A DNA stretch of 64,000 nt from contig JAGEMR010000055.1 of NCBI GenBank assembly GCA_021030915.1, positions 119,026-183,025 on the forward strand. Direction: 5' to 3'. Below are positions 12,070-21,569 of this stretch, piece by piece. The translations under genes were made by a program, and so were the position numbers. The notes beneath the pieces were generated by a model. It was not told where the DNA came from. It made no database searches and saw only the letters and a list, made by a program, of their open reading frames with translations. Source of the stretch: Astrothelium macrocarpum (taxonomy: Eukaryota > Ascomycota > Dothideomycetes > Trypetheliales > Trypetheliaceae). Every line of letters begins with the position of its first letter. Position 1 is the first letter of the stretch.

Positions 12070-12637
12070 AAGGAGATGTGAACAATGTGTAAAGGAGTTT
12101 TTGGAGCATAGAATACGTGAGACATCTGAGCAGGCTGGTCTACCTGTGGTGCATTCAAAAGCATATGAAGCGGCGATTTCAGACAGCTTCGGTGCAAGCA
12201 TTAAAGGGCACAAAAGAGTGTTTTCTATTCAAATGCAAAAAGCATAGAAGGAAAGTAGCACTATATCCTTGTTCCAGTCTCTATGATGACCGCACGTTGA
12301 CGTGTGATTGTGGCATATCTGCGAGTGTTCCATTTCCGCCTACACATAGCACGAATCTCACGGATTCCTTTGAAATTCCACAAGCCTAATTGTTTCTTTG
12401 TTTTGCGATAGGTTAGTTTTCCTCCCGCAGTCCGAAAGGTGCCGCTTGCAGATGAACGTATAAGTACGCCACTCGCTCAGCCAATCTGGAAGTCACCAAC
12501 GCGCTCTCATCACCACGCGTCGACACACGCGTGATTGCCGCATCACTCAAACCACCACAACTCCAGGTGATCAGTTAGCTACCCCACTCTGCCACTTCAT
12601 TTCCAACACCACTCTGCTTCCTTTGCAGGTGCTCACG
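12070..12637. other. 5' region of F-box-like gene with possible UTR intron
   Basis: A candidate 5'-UTR intron runs 12567-12628 (GTGATC donor, pyrimidine-rich tract, TTTGCAG acceptor) just before the ATG at 12638. Otherwise nothing coding is supported. Confidence 0.4.
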
Positions 12638-14062
12638 ATGCCTCTCCTCGTGAGTACACTTGTGGAACGCTCACGCAGTCTACTAACGTTCAGGAAGCGC
12701 TGTAAGAAGGAGCGCAACAAGAATCAAGGCGATGGAGGTGAAAAGGCGAGAGAGAAAAGGGAGATGATGCAGAATTTAGTAGGTTTCCTCCGAGCGATTC
12801 CAACAGCTCTGGGGTTAACTTCGGTGCTGGCAAAGCTTCGTCAGACCAAATTGGTGAACTACAACGGCGGCCTAAGCTTCACTTTGCCGCTGGCATCAAC
12901 CTTTGCGTTTTTGAAGCTCCCCACGGAACTCCGCTTCATGGTCTATCGATATCTATTCCCTGATAAACCGGTCTCCTTTGAGATGGGAGCATCTCTTCGA
13001 GAAGACGGAGAACCTTGCTATGTTGACATCCTCCGCACCAACCACTTCATCTATCACGAAGCCGCCGAAATTCTCTATGGCACAGTCCCTTTCCTTGCCA
13101 AGTTTGAATGCTGTGGTTGCGTAGCCGGTTGTCTGAGAACGCCACTACGTTGTGCGTGCGGAGGCCATGCAACCCCAGCTACTTGGCAAGCCTTGTCCAA
13201 AGTCAAGCATTTGCACATCGACATCGGTGCACACGACGCTTTCAGGATCGAGACCACCTTGACCTTGCAGGACGCTTTGTTTGAGTTCGTCGATGGTCTG
13301 AGGCAGAACAACCAACTTCGAAGCTTGAGCATTTCGTTCGAAATAGAATTTGATGATGATTACGATGTCGACGAAGAAGATGACGACGATTTTCAAGACT
13401 TCCTCGATTTTGTCTACAGGGACGATCCTGAATATGAGTATCGTGGTGCGATCAGTTTCGACGATCACGCGGCTTTTTTCCTTGAGCCCTTCTACCAACT
13501 TCGCAACCTCACACAATTGCGTGAGCAAGATGGAGTGCAAATGAAAGTCCTTGGAGATTCGGATGTTTCGAGTCTCCAGCCCTTTCTTACTGAATTGAAC
13601 AGGGTTATGAGGAGCAATGAGCCAGTTACTCTAGCCTGGCCGATGAGATCTGCCTGGGCAAAATTGAAGCCTCTGCTTGATCACCTCAGACTGGTGATGG
13701 CTTGCCCTTACTCGCATGAGCTCTATTCTCTCTCGCGTATGATGCAATTTTCGATGCTGCGAGGCAACGTTGAGGAGTATGCTATGGCACAGGACGAGGC
13801 TCTTTCCATGCTCACAAACCCCAAATACAGGATATCACCGACTTGTCCCGGAATTTCACGAGCAGAACGGGCTGCTGCAAGAAATCGAACGAAAAGCTAC
13901 AATTCCAAGGCTGAGAGTTTGCTCGAAGAAGCGCGCACGTGTGTAATTAGTCCCGATGATACCTCTTTTTCGTTACCGCGGCTTGCGTGCGAAAATGCCG
14001 ATGAGGAGCTGAGTATTATTCTTGGCGATGAGCTGGAGCTCGAAGAATCAGACACACGTTGA
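12638..14062 (+). CDS. F-box-like (LPTELR) fungal protein
   Basis: The protein is 474 aa unspliced, or 458 aa if a 48-nt in-frame intron (12650-12697) is removed. That intron has a perfect GTGAGT donor and a CTACTAAC branch; the first AG (12692-12693) is only 6 nt from the branch A and would break the frame, while the next (12696-12697) keeps it. The core begins FLKLPTELRFMVYRYLF, a degenerate F-box/2EXR-like motif common in large fungal families, followed by a cysteine-rich patch (CCGCVAGCLRTPLRCACGG) and a strongly acidic stretch near residues 240-260. Such proteins are thought to be substrate adaptors, but the substrate here is unknown. The start at 12638 is the first ATG of the frame; the apparent upstream TTG start is not used. 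Confidence 0.75.
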   Translation: MPLLVSTLVERSRSLLTFRKRCKKERNKNQGDGGEKAREKREMMQNLVGFLRAIPTALGLTSVLAKLRQTKLVNYNGGLSFTLPLASTFAFLKLPTELRFMVYRYLFPDKPVSFEMGASLREDGEPCYVDILRTNHFIYHEAAEILYGTVPFLAKFECCGCVAGCLRTPLRCACGGHATPATWQALSKVKHLHIDIGAHDAFRIETTLTLQDALFEFVDGLRQNNQLRSLSISFEIEFDDDYDVDEEDDDDFQDFLDFVYRDDPEYEYRGAISFDDHAAFFLEPFYQLRNLTQLREQDGVQMKVLGDSDVSSLQPFLTELNRVMRSNEPVTLAWPMRSAWAKLKPLLDHLRLVMACPYSHELYSLSRMMQFSMLRGNVEEYAMAQDEALSMLTNPKYRISPTCPGISRAERAAARNRTKSYNSKAESLLEEARTCVISPDDTSFSLPRLACENADEELSIILGDELELEESDTR

Positions 14063-15249
14063 AAGAGTGGATATTGTTTGAGCCCTTCAAAACGGACTTA
14101 ACCCACGGATACACATGAGCTTTACTCTGGAGGCTGAGTAGACTCTTTGCTACGAATGATTTTAATGCTGTTATGCGGAAGGAAATGACGATATTAGTGG
14201 TGAGATGATGGACTGGGGACGCATGGGTGGGCTGTGGACGATAAAATTGCTTCTGCACTGAATTGCTACTTTGCGATAACCATTCAACTTTTTATTGCCG
14301 TGGACTGAATTTGTCGCTTTCGATTCGCCCTCCCACACCAACATTTATTTTTCGCTGCTGGCTTCTTTCTTATTCTGTTGTCTCTTGCAGGCTTTGCAAT
14401 TTCTCAAAAGGGTACTGAGGCAATCCACCAGCATTACACGTGCATACATAGGGTGTTTAGCTTAGAAGCAAAATAGTATTCAAAGGCAAAAGTACGACGA
14501 AAAGGAGTGACTTTACCGCAATTGCTCCGTAGTGAATATGTGAGATTAAGTGCCTTGCTATGCCACGTCATTGAGAGACTTCCTATTCCCGGGTCAATGG
14601 GCCAATCGCTGGTATTAGCTATGAGCCAATCCTTAACCTGTAATGTACAAACTGAGGTAGACTACTCGATGGAGCGTCACTCTCAGGCGGTCATGCTGCA
14701 AGGTACCTCCTAAGCAAAGTTCGGCCGATAGCTCATGTTCGGGTTTATCCCCTCGGCCGATAGGTTACTTATGAACCTCGTTGATCGAGCTTTCCAACGC
14801 ATGGTTGCCTTTGGACAAACTCGAAGACCGACTTCCACCACGAGCCATTTGTCTTAAAAAAGCGCCGACCGATAGATCAGATACAATGCATTCTCAAAAC
14901 CGCGACCTGCCAAAGCATACAGCGCACTGTCAGGACCGAGTGTCTGAATCGTGCTCGGCGGAGAGCTCGCTTCGGACGATGCTCGAGTTTGAATTGAGAC
15001 CTTGTCTGCTATCACCGAGAATCCTGTATAGGAAAAGGAGAAGAGAAATGTGTTCGGCTGAAGACCTCTTTTGACGTGTATAAAGGTAAAGTGAATTTTC
15101 ACGTTGGGACCAAGTTCTCCAATCTTACCGCAACACAAAATAACATATCTTCCGCTTAGCCAAACATTCTGAAAAACCATCATTACTGCTTACATTGGTT
15201 CTACTCATTTCACAGCGTTGAATCATCTATAATCCGAAAGCCCAAAACA
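14063..15249. other. upstream region of the FAD monooxygenase gene
   Basis: A 1.2-kb gene-free interval. CGGCCGATAG occurs twice in direct orientation at 14722-14731 and 14754-14763 (32-bp spacing), with a related ACCGATAG near 14868. No other feature is supported. Confidence 0.45.
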
Positions 15250-16533
15250 ATGTCTGTCCCAATCTCTCAAGATATTGTCATCATTGGCGCTGGTCTCGCA
15301 GGCCTTACCCTCGCCCTTTCTCTTCACGCAGAGGGCATTCCCTGCACCATCTACGACCTTCGTGTCCCCAACCGGACCACGGGTGGCGCGCTGATGCTCG
15401 CTCCCAATGCTCTCCGCATCCTCGACGGTCTTGACATGTACGCCCGTCTCAAGCCGCTCGGCTTCAGCTTCGAGCGAATGACCTTCCAAAACGAAGCGCA
15501 CGAGCGCACGGGCTCCTATGACTTTGGCGTCGAAGCCAAGCACGGCTACCAGGCCCTCCGCATCTACCGCGACGTCCTGATCCACGAGATTGAGCAGGTC
15601 GCCAAGGAGCGCGGCATCACCATCCACCACGGCACCCGCTTCTCGCACGTCGTCTCTGCGGACCTGGAGAAGGGCGTCACGTTCGCCTTCGCTGATGGCA
15701 CCACGCGTACTGCATCGCTTCTCATCGGCGCGGATGGCATCAACAGTACTGTCCGCACCCACATTCACAGCGATGTCAAGCCAAAGTACTCGGGACTGTG
15801 CAGCGCGGTGGGCGCGGTGGATCGCGCGTCGATGACGTTTCCTCCTGGAGTCGAGGAGCTGTTCAGCCAGGCCGTAACGGTGCAGGGTAAGCCGGGTGCC
15901 ATGGTGATGGCCCCGCAAAAGTCGAATGGCGAGGAGTTCATGCTAGGCACGCAGTACCCCGTTTCTGAGGAGGCGGCTGCGCAGTGGAAAGGCTGGGTGG
16001 TCAGCGGCCAGAAGGAAAAGGTAAAGGAAATGATGAGGCAAGATGAGGATCGCTGGACGAGCGACGTGGTGAGGAGTGGCCTGAAAGGGTTGAAATGCGA
16101 GACGTTGAATGTCTGGGCGTATTATATGATTCCACGTCTTGATCGTTGGGCGAGTACAGATGACAGGGTGGTGATTGTGGGTGATGCAGCCCACGCCATC
16201 AGCCCGACTTTGGGGCAAGGCGCGACTCAGGCATTCGAAGATGCATTTAGCTTTGCGACATTGGTGGGACGCTTGCCGCGTGGAGCTGATTGGGAAAAGG
16301 CGTTGAAGTGGTGGCAGGAAATGAGGCAAGGGAGAGTCGATCAAGTACTGAGTTTGTCCTCGCGGATGAACAACGCGAGGGCACCGAAGGAAGAGAGAGA
16401 CAAGATGGCGGCGGATCCATTGTGGCAGACTGGTGGAGAGGATCTGGGATGGTTGTACAACTTTGAGCTCAAAGACACGGTTATGGATTGGATTGAAGGA
16501 AGTCAGACGACTGGAAAAGAACCACAGGCGTAA
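15250..16533 (+). CDS. FAD-dependent monooxygenase (salicylate-hydroxylase type)
   Basis: A single intronless exon of 427 aa. The FAD/NAD(P)H class A flavoprotein hydroxylase signature is complete: GAGLAG at residues 13-18 for FAD binding, LLIGADG near residue 160, and VVIVGDAAHAISPTLGQG near residue 310 for the flavin ribityl/pyrophosphate. Enzymes of this group hydroxylate aromatic acids or tailor secondary metabolites using NAD(P)H and O2. The substrate cannot be read from sequence. There is no signal peptide, so it is probably cytosolic. The gene has notably C/G-ending codons in its first half compared with neighbours. There are no other secondary-metabolite genes adjacent, so a catabolic or detoxifying role is at least as likely as a biosynthetic one. 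Confidence 0.9.
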   Translation: MSVPISQDIVIIGAGLAGLTLALSLHAEGIPCTIYDLRVPNRTTGGALMLAPNALRILDGLDMYARLKPLGFSFERMTFQNEAHERTGSYDFGVEAKHGYQALRIYRDVLIHEIEQVAKERGITIHHGTRFSHVVSADLEKGVTFAFADGTTRTASLLIGADGINSTVRTHIHSDVKPKYSGLCSAVGAVDRASMTFPPGVEELFSQAVTVQGKPGAMVMAPQKSNGEEFMLGTQYPVSEEAAAQWKGWVVSGQKEKVKEMMRQDEDRWTSDVVRSGLKGLKCETLNVWAYYMIPRLDRWASTDDRVVIVGDAAHAISPTLGQGATQAFEDAFSFATLVGRLPRGADWEKALKWWQEMRQGRVDQVLSLSSRMNNARAPKEERDKMAADPLWQTGGEDLGWLYNFELKDTVMDWIEGSQTTGKEPQA

Positions 16534-16825
16534 AGAGGAGAAGAGCTAATCCACTGTTTGTACGGTGGGGGAAATATCTAGGCTGCGGGATTCAAAATCT
16601 GGAGAAAGGATACTGACACATTCATTTTAACATATTTGCGAGAAAAGAAAAAAAAAATTTGAAAAACAAAAGGCTATTGACTAATACACTCGTTTGATTC
16701 AACATCTCTAGAAACAATGGATACTTTTGGGACGATGGTTTTTGTATTTATTTTCGTGACTGAGGTTCGTTGAACAAATTCCTTCCTGTTTAGTTATTCC
16801 CCATATACACACCGGATGCATGGAA

Positions 16826-19160
16826 CTATTCTGACTCATCAGCTTCTGCGTAGCTTATTTGTGTAACTCTGCCGCTCTTTCTGGTTCCTTTTGACTTTGG
16901 CTCCGGAGTCCTTAGATGATCCTCATCTGCATCTGTATCAAGCTTAGAGGCTTCCTCTGCATCCTCTTCGTCAACAGTGGATGGCGTTGATGCTTTAGTC
17001 TTGGAATTTCTTCCTCTGGTTGGAGCTCTGCCCTTGGATTTTGGCGTGGATTTGGATTTCTTTGATGTCGGTGTATTGACATGCTCCTCCCCATCTCCGT
17101 TAATGTCTTGGGCGGCTTTCTTTCGCTTGCCATTGGTTTTCTTCCCGTCCGATGCCTCATTGGGATCCTTCTTCTTTATGACCCTCTTTGGTGGACGTAA
17201 CCACTCTTCCATTCCCGGAGGCCAGTACACGCGTTGTTCAGGACCTCCCATGCCAATTTCCTCTTCGGGAACAATCATCAGACCAGGATCCTCTTGCAAT
17301 TCTTCAGTTCCATTTTCTTCATCCTTCTTTTTCGGATTTTTCTTCTTCTTGGCCGAGGCTCGAATCGGCTTATTTTCGTCTTTGCGAACATGGGGAATGA
17401 TATCGTTGAAGAGGTTATAACCCGGCAACTTGAATGTGCGCATCAGCTCAAAGACAGCCTGTTCCTTGTCTTTTGCTTCGATCATCAGGTCCATAGTGTT
17501 TGGACAGGGTGGAAGTGTGGCAACCCTCGGACTGTGCTTTCGTCGTTGCCTACCGGTAATTGCCGGGGGCGTCGGCTCGGAGTAATGCATCTTTGGTGTG
17601 ATGCCTTTTCTTTCCCATGTTTTCAATATTCGTGGATAGTAATCCATGATATCCTTGGTGCCTTCCCGAATCTTCTCTGAATCAAAGATAATGTTGTGGT
17701 GATGGTAGTCTAATACAAAGGGAATATTGAGTTCTTCACAAACTGGTAATAAGTCGTGAACACTCCAGCTCACATCATCATTCTCCAATACTAGACGATT
17801 CTTTACAGACTGTGGGAGCTTTGCGTAATTTTCACGAAAGCGTGACAAAGTCTCGGGCTTGGAGCCAAAAACACCGCCCATATGCAGAATCATGACAGCA
17901 TCACGATCCTGTTGTGGAGGTAGTTTTAGAAGACTGAGCATTTCGTCATGATACTCCAAATCACGGAAGGCGTTATCAATAACCTGCGTCCGAGGGGAGC
18001 CAAGCTGAGTGAACTGGCCTGGATGGGTGGTTACTCGATGGCCAAGCTCTGCTATAACTCTTCCAGCTTCAGCAAGGGTTTCGGAGGCAAATGGGGCAAG
18101 CTTGTAGCCATATTCTTCATGACTAGCAAACGGGAACATCTCGCTACTCAGGCGCATAAACTTGATGCCGTACTTGTCATTCCATCGTACCATTTTGATA
18201 ATGTCGCGTGCGTTGGCGAGGCAGATGTTTTCGACATATCTTTGTCCTCGAGAGACATCAGCTGGCTGCTCCTTGTCTGGACGGTTTTTCGTGGCATGTT
18301 CTGGCTGAGATGGATCCTTTAGTGGATGTCTGTGTTCCAGTATGGAGGCAATGCGGCATGTTCGTGAACTAAAAACCGGCGGATTGGAGGCCCGGAGATA
18401 TGTGTTCAAGCAGGCCTTTCGCACTCATTAGCCGATGCATCGAAGACATATAACGAACGCATACAAATCCTAATCGCCCTTTCCAAGGCAATGGTAAATA
18501 ATTGCTATTGACTGGTGGAGGGCGTGATAGCGCTTCTTTGATCTCTTCTTCGTTTGGCCCCTCTTCATCATCAACCTCAGGATCGGCAGCGGCATGTGCG
18601 TAATTTCCTTGAGCTTGGTTATCTGACGTAGTCTTTTTCTCAGTAGCACCACCATTTATACTCTCCTCGGGTTGTTGAGATCGCTTTGTTTTTGACGTAT
18701 GCCTTCCTCCTGTGCTCTTGACTGAGGTTCCATTAACAACCGTCTTGGATTTTCTTCCTCGTTTGGGCTTTTCCTCTGCGATATCCGGTACATCAGACAG
18801 TGGCGAGTCCGAATCGGCATCTGTTTTGATGTGATTGGGTGCAAGTTTTGCATCAACCTCAGCATCTGGGGAGGCTCTCAGCGCGTTCGGCGCGTCAAGA
18901 ATGTCTTTTCGTTCATTCGGATTAGCCAGTCCTCGACCAGAAGCGCGTCTAATAGGAACCGGCTGCACAGGTTCTGGCAAGGGAATCGGAATGGTAGCCA
19001 ACGGAGCGCAGTCTGCTTCAGCTGCAGCGGTAGCAATTGAAGTTCGTTTTCGTTTAGGTGCCATAATTAAGCGTGGCCTTACGCGAGCTAATTGGTGAGA
19101 GCAAACACGGCCGGACAGAACGAAAGCAAACTTGGAAGAGAATGTGCGAAAGGACAACAT
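16826..19160 (-). CDS. UVE1: UV-damage endonuclease UVE1/UvdE
   Basis: Exons 19160-18465 and 18415-16826, 761 aa. A 49-nt intron (18416-18464; GTATGC donor, CTAAT branch) joins LPWKGRLGF to ACLNTYLR in phase 0. The TIM-barrel UvdE domain covers about residues 220-570 and holds the expected metal-site and conserved strings: RLSSEMFPFASH, THPGQFTQLGSP, ILHMGG, ENDD, DYHHHN, KMHYSEP and IEAKDKEQAVFELM. It nicks 5' of UV photoproducts and abasic or mismatched bases to start alternative excision repair. Long disordered, lysine-rich N- and C-terminal extensions flank the barrel. The first ATG gives a basic, acid-free amphipathic leader (MLSFRTFSSKFAF) typical of mitochondrial import; a second in-frame ATG at 19064 starts MAPKRKR, nuclear-signal-like. 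Confidence 0.95.
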
Positions 19161-19532
19161 GCACAGGAATGAGGTCGAAAAGGAAGGGTAAAAGTAGGAA
19201 AAATCAGACCTACAAGAGCAGACTAAAATGCCATGGTGGATTCGGCGTCTTGGCTATCTTCTGCATGTTTTCTCGATGACACGCGCTCAGGGGCGATCTA
19301 TCTTGCTGATCACTCAAGCCACTGCCGTCATCCCAGATCTGGCAGAGATGCACAATCCTCATTCATCTGATAAAGCGGTCAAAGATCAAATCTTATCACC
19401 GGCAGAAAAAGTGGCAACTTTTCGTCCCAATGGACTGATTGAGTCATCTTTCGATCATGTCCATTCATTGATAGTTGCACATCATGCTCATTGCCTACTC
19501 AGAACATTTTTCCTCCTCTTCACACTGACGCT
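19161..19532. promoter_or_regulatory. divergent UVE1/ARG8 promoter
   Basis: This 372-bp interval separates the UVE1 and ARG8 start codons and must serve both. It contains the TGAGTCA at 19440-19446. No other gene is visible. Confidence 0.6.
19440..19446 (+). promoter_or_regulatory. Cpc1/CpcA (Gcn4) site TGAGTCA
   Basis: A perfect TGASTCA general amino-acid-control element lies 87 bp before the ARG8 ATG. Arginine genes are classic targets of Gcn4/Cpc1 under amino-acid starvation, so position and target fit. Binding is inferred. Confidence 0.6.
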
Positions 19533-21072
19533 ATGGCTCTGATGCTGGCATCGAGGCCTTTGGTCCTTGTCGCAAGGGTGACTGCTTCTAGAGCCTCAAC
19601 ACGGCGTTATGCCTCTGCAGCTTCTGCAACAGCAGCCAGCAATCTTCCCGCAAGCTTTAAACATGCAATTGAGGTATTAGTCGAAAGCTTCTTCGTGCCA
19701 TGACTTTTGTTGTCTGATAGAGGAATTGTGATAGAAGGAAGCTTCTTTGGCGACACCAGACCCTCTCTCCGATTCCTTGACAGCCAGACTGGTTGGAGAT
19801 CAGGTGCCATTCATGGTGCCGACATATGTGCGGCCACTGCCAATTTTCCAGAGAGGCCAGGGCTGCTATCTGTGGGATGTTGAAGATCGCAGATATCTGG
19901 ACTTCACCGCGGGCATTTCGGTCAACTCTCTCGGCCATTGTGATCCAGGTGTTACCAATGTCATAGCCCAACAAGCAGCAACCCTTGTCCACACCTCCAA
20001 TTTATACCACAACCCCTGGACAGGCTCTCTGTCTAAGCTTCTCGTGGAGGTCACATTAGCGTCTGGTGCAATGCAGACCGCTGCCCGCGCGTTCATTTGC
20101 AACTCCGGTTCCGAAGCCAACGAAGCTGCCATCAAATTCGCTCGCAAAATCGGTTCTCAAAACGCCCCACCGCCATCTGTCTCTCCCGCTTCCTCTGAAC
20201 CCATCACATCCTCTGTCGATACCTCCGGCTCCCCCAAACACGAAATTGTCTCCTTCCACTCCTCCTTCCACGGCCGCACCATGGGCTCCCTCTCTGCAAC
20301 ACCGAATCCCAAGTATCAGCGGCCCTTTGCTCCCATGCTCCCAGGATTTAGATACGGCATGTACAATGACATCGCGTCGCTCGACACACTCATCACCGAT
20401 GCCACTTGTGGCGTCATCATTGAGCCCATCCAGGGCGAAGGAGGTATCCACGTTGCCACGCCTGAGTTCCTGTCTGCTCTCCGTCGCCGTTGTAATGCCG
20501 TGGGCGCCCTGCTCATCTATGATGAGATACAGTCTGGCCTGTCGCGCACCGGTAGTCTATGGGCGCATGCGCCTACCAATGGTATTCCTGCAGATGCGCA
20601 ACCGGACATCTTGACCATCGCGAAGGCACTCGGGAATGGCTTTCCTGTGGGTGCGACGTTAGTGAGTGAGACGGTCAGCCAGGGATTGGTGGTTGGAGAT
20701 CATGGTACTACATTTGGTGGGAACCCGTTAGCGTGCCGTGTTGCGCACTACGTGCTGGGCCGACTGGCAGAAGAGGGACTACAGAAGGGAGTGATGGAGA
20801 GGGGAAGGCTGCTGAGGAAGAGACTGGAAGGGCTGCAGGAGCACTTTCCGGACACGGTGGGGGAGGTGAGAGGAAAAGGATTGATTTTGGGGTTACAGTT
20901 GACTCGTGACCCGGCACCTGTGGTGAAAGCATGCAGAGAAAGGGGCTTGCTAATTATCACTGCGGGGACAAATACGTTGAGATTCCTGCCACCACTGGTG
21001 GTTACTGAGGAACAGATTGAGCAGGGTATGCACATATTGAACGAGGCAATGAGGGTAACATTTGAAAGGTAA
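19533..21072 (+). CDS. ARG8: acetylornithine aminotransferase, mitochondrial
   Basis: Model: join(19533..19673, 19735..21072), 492 aa. The 61-nt intron has a GTATTA donor and a GATAG acceptor and is phase 0. It transfers the amino group of glutamate to N-acetylglutamate semialdehyde in mitochondrial arginine biosynthesis, using PLP. The leader (ASRPLVLVARVTASRASTRRYAS) is rich in Arg/Ser/Ala without acids, a mitochondrial targeting peptide. Family motifs are present: FICNSGSEANEAAIKFAR, SFHGRTMGSLS, YDEIQSGLSRTG, the PLP lysine at about Lys344 in TIAKALGNGFP, and GTTFGGNPLAC. A Pro/Ser-rich insertion of about 30 residues after KIGSQN is longer than in yeast Arg8. A TGAGTCA element sits upstream. 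Confidence 0.95.
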
Positions 21073-21569
21073 TATGCAAAAGTCTTTGTTGGGCGTGAAT
21101 ATGGACACTCGGCTGCATTTCAGGCGCGAAAATATTGTCTTAGATTTGCTTGGCTCGAGCATATCAATTTCTTGAGAAGCAACTAGACGGCCAGCTGGTC
21201 TGCTTACTATGAATTGCAAAGGTTCTCACATCAAAACAAAGTACGGAGCCATTGTTTTGGCGTCGTATTCGCACCCATCCCTACACTCGTTGCTGCCAGG
21301 TGGTGATCAAGTAAACCCGCTATCGAATGACCGAATACCCATCGATGTATAGAGCTCGGTGCAGTCGAGAGATTCACAGATCGCCTAAAGACCGAGCATT
21401 TTGCATATGGGACGGAATACCTGAGCAGAGGAGAGGAACGAATCACTTGGTTAATCAGCTGCCGTGTGACAAACGTTGGTCGTCCGTCAGAAACCCATGC
21501 ATATCAATCACAATTCTGAAGGAGTAATGCACAGGTGTAGACCTTCGGCATGCTAATAACGTTATATAT
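21073..21569. other. convergent spacer ARG8/alpha-beta-hydrolase
   Basis: About 500 bp between two convergent genes. I see no gene or repeat. Confidence 0.5.

Noticed and set aside
15223..15918. 231-codon frame antisense to the FAD monooxygenase
   Set aside because: A shadow of the GC-rich third codon positions of the real gene; no domain.
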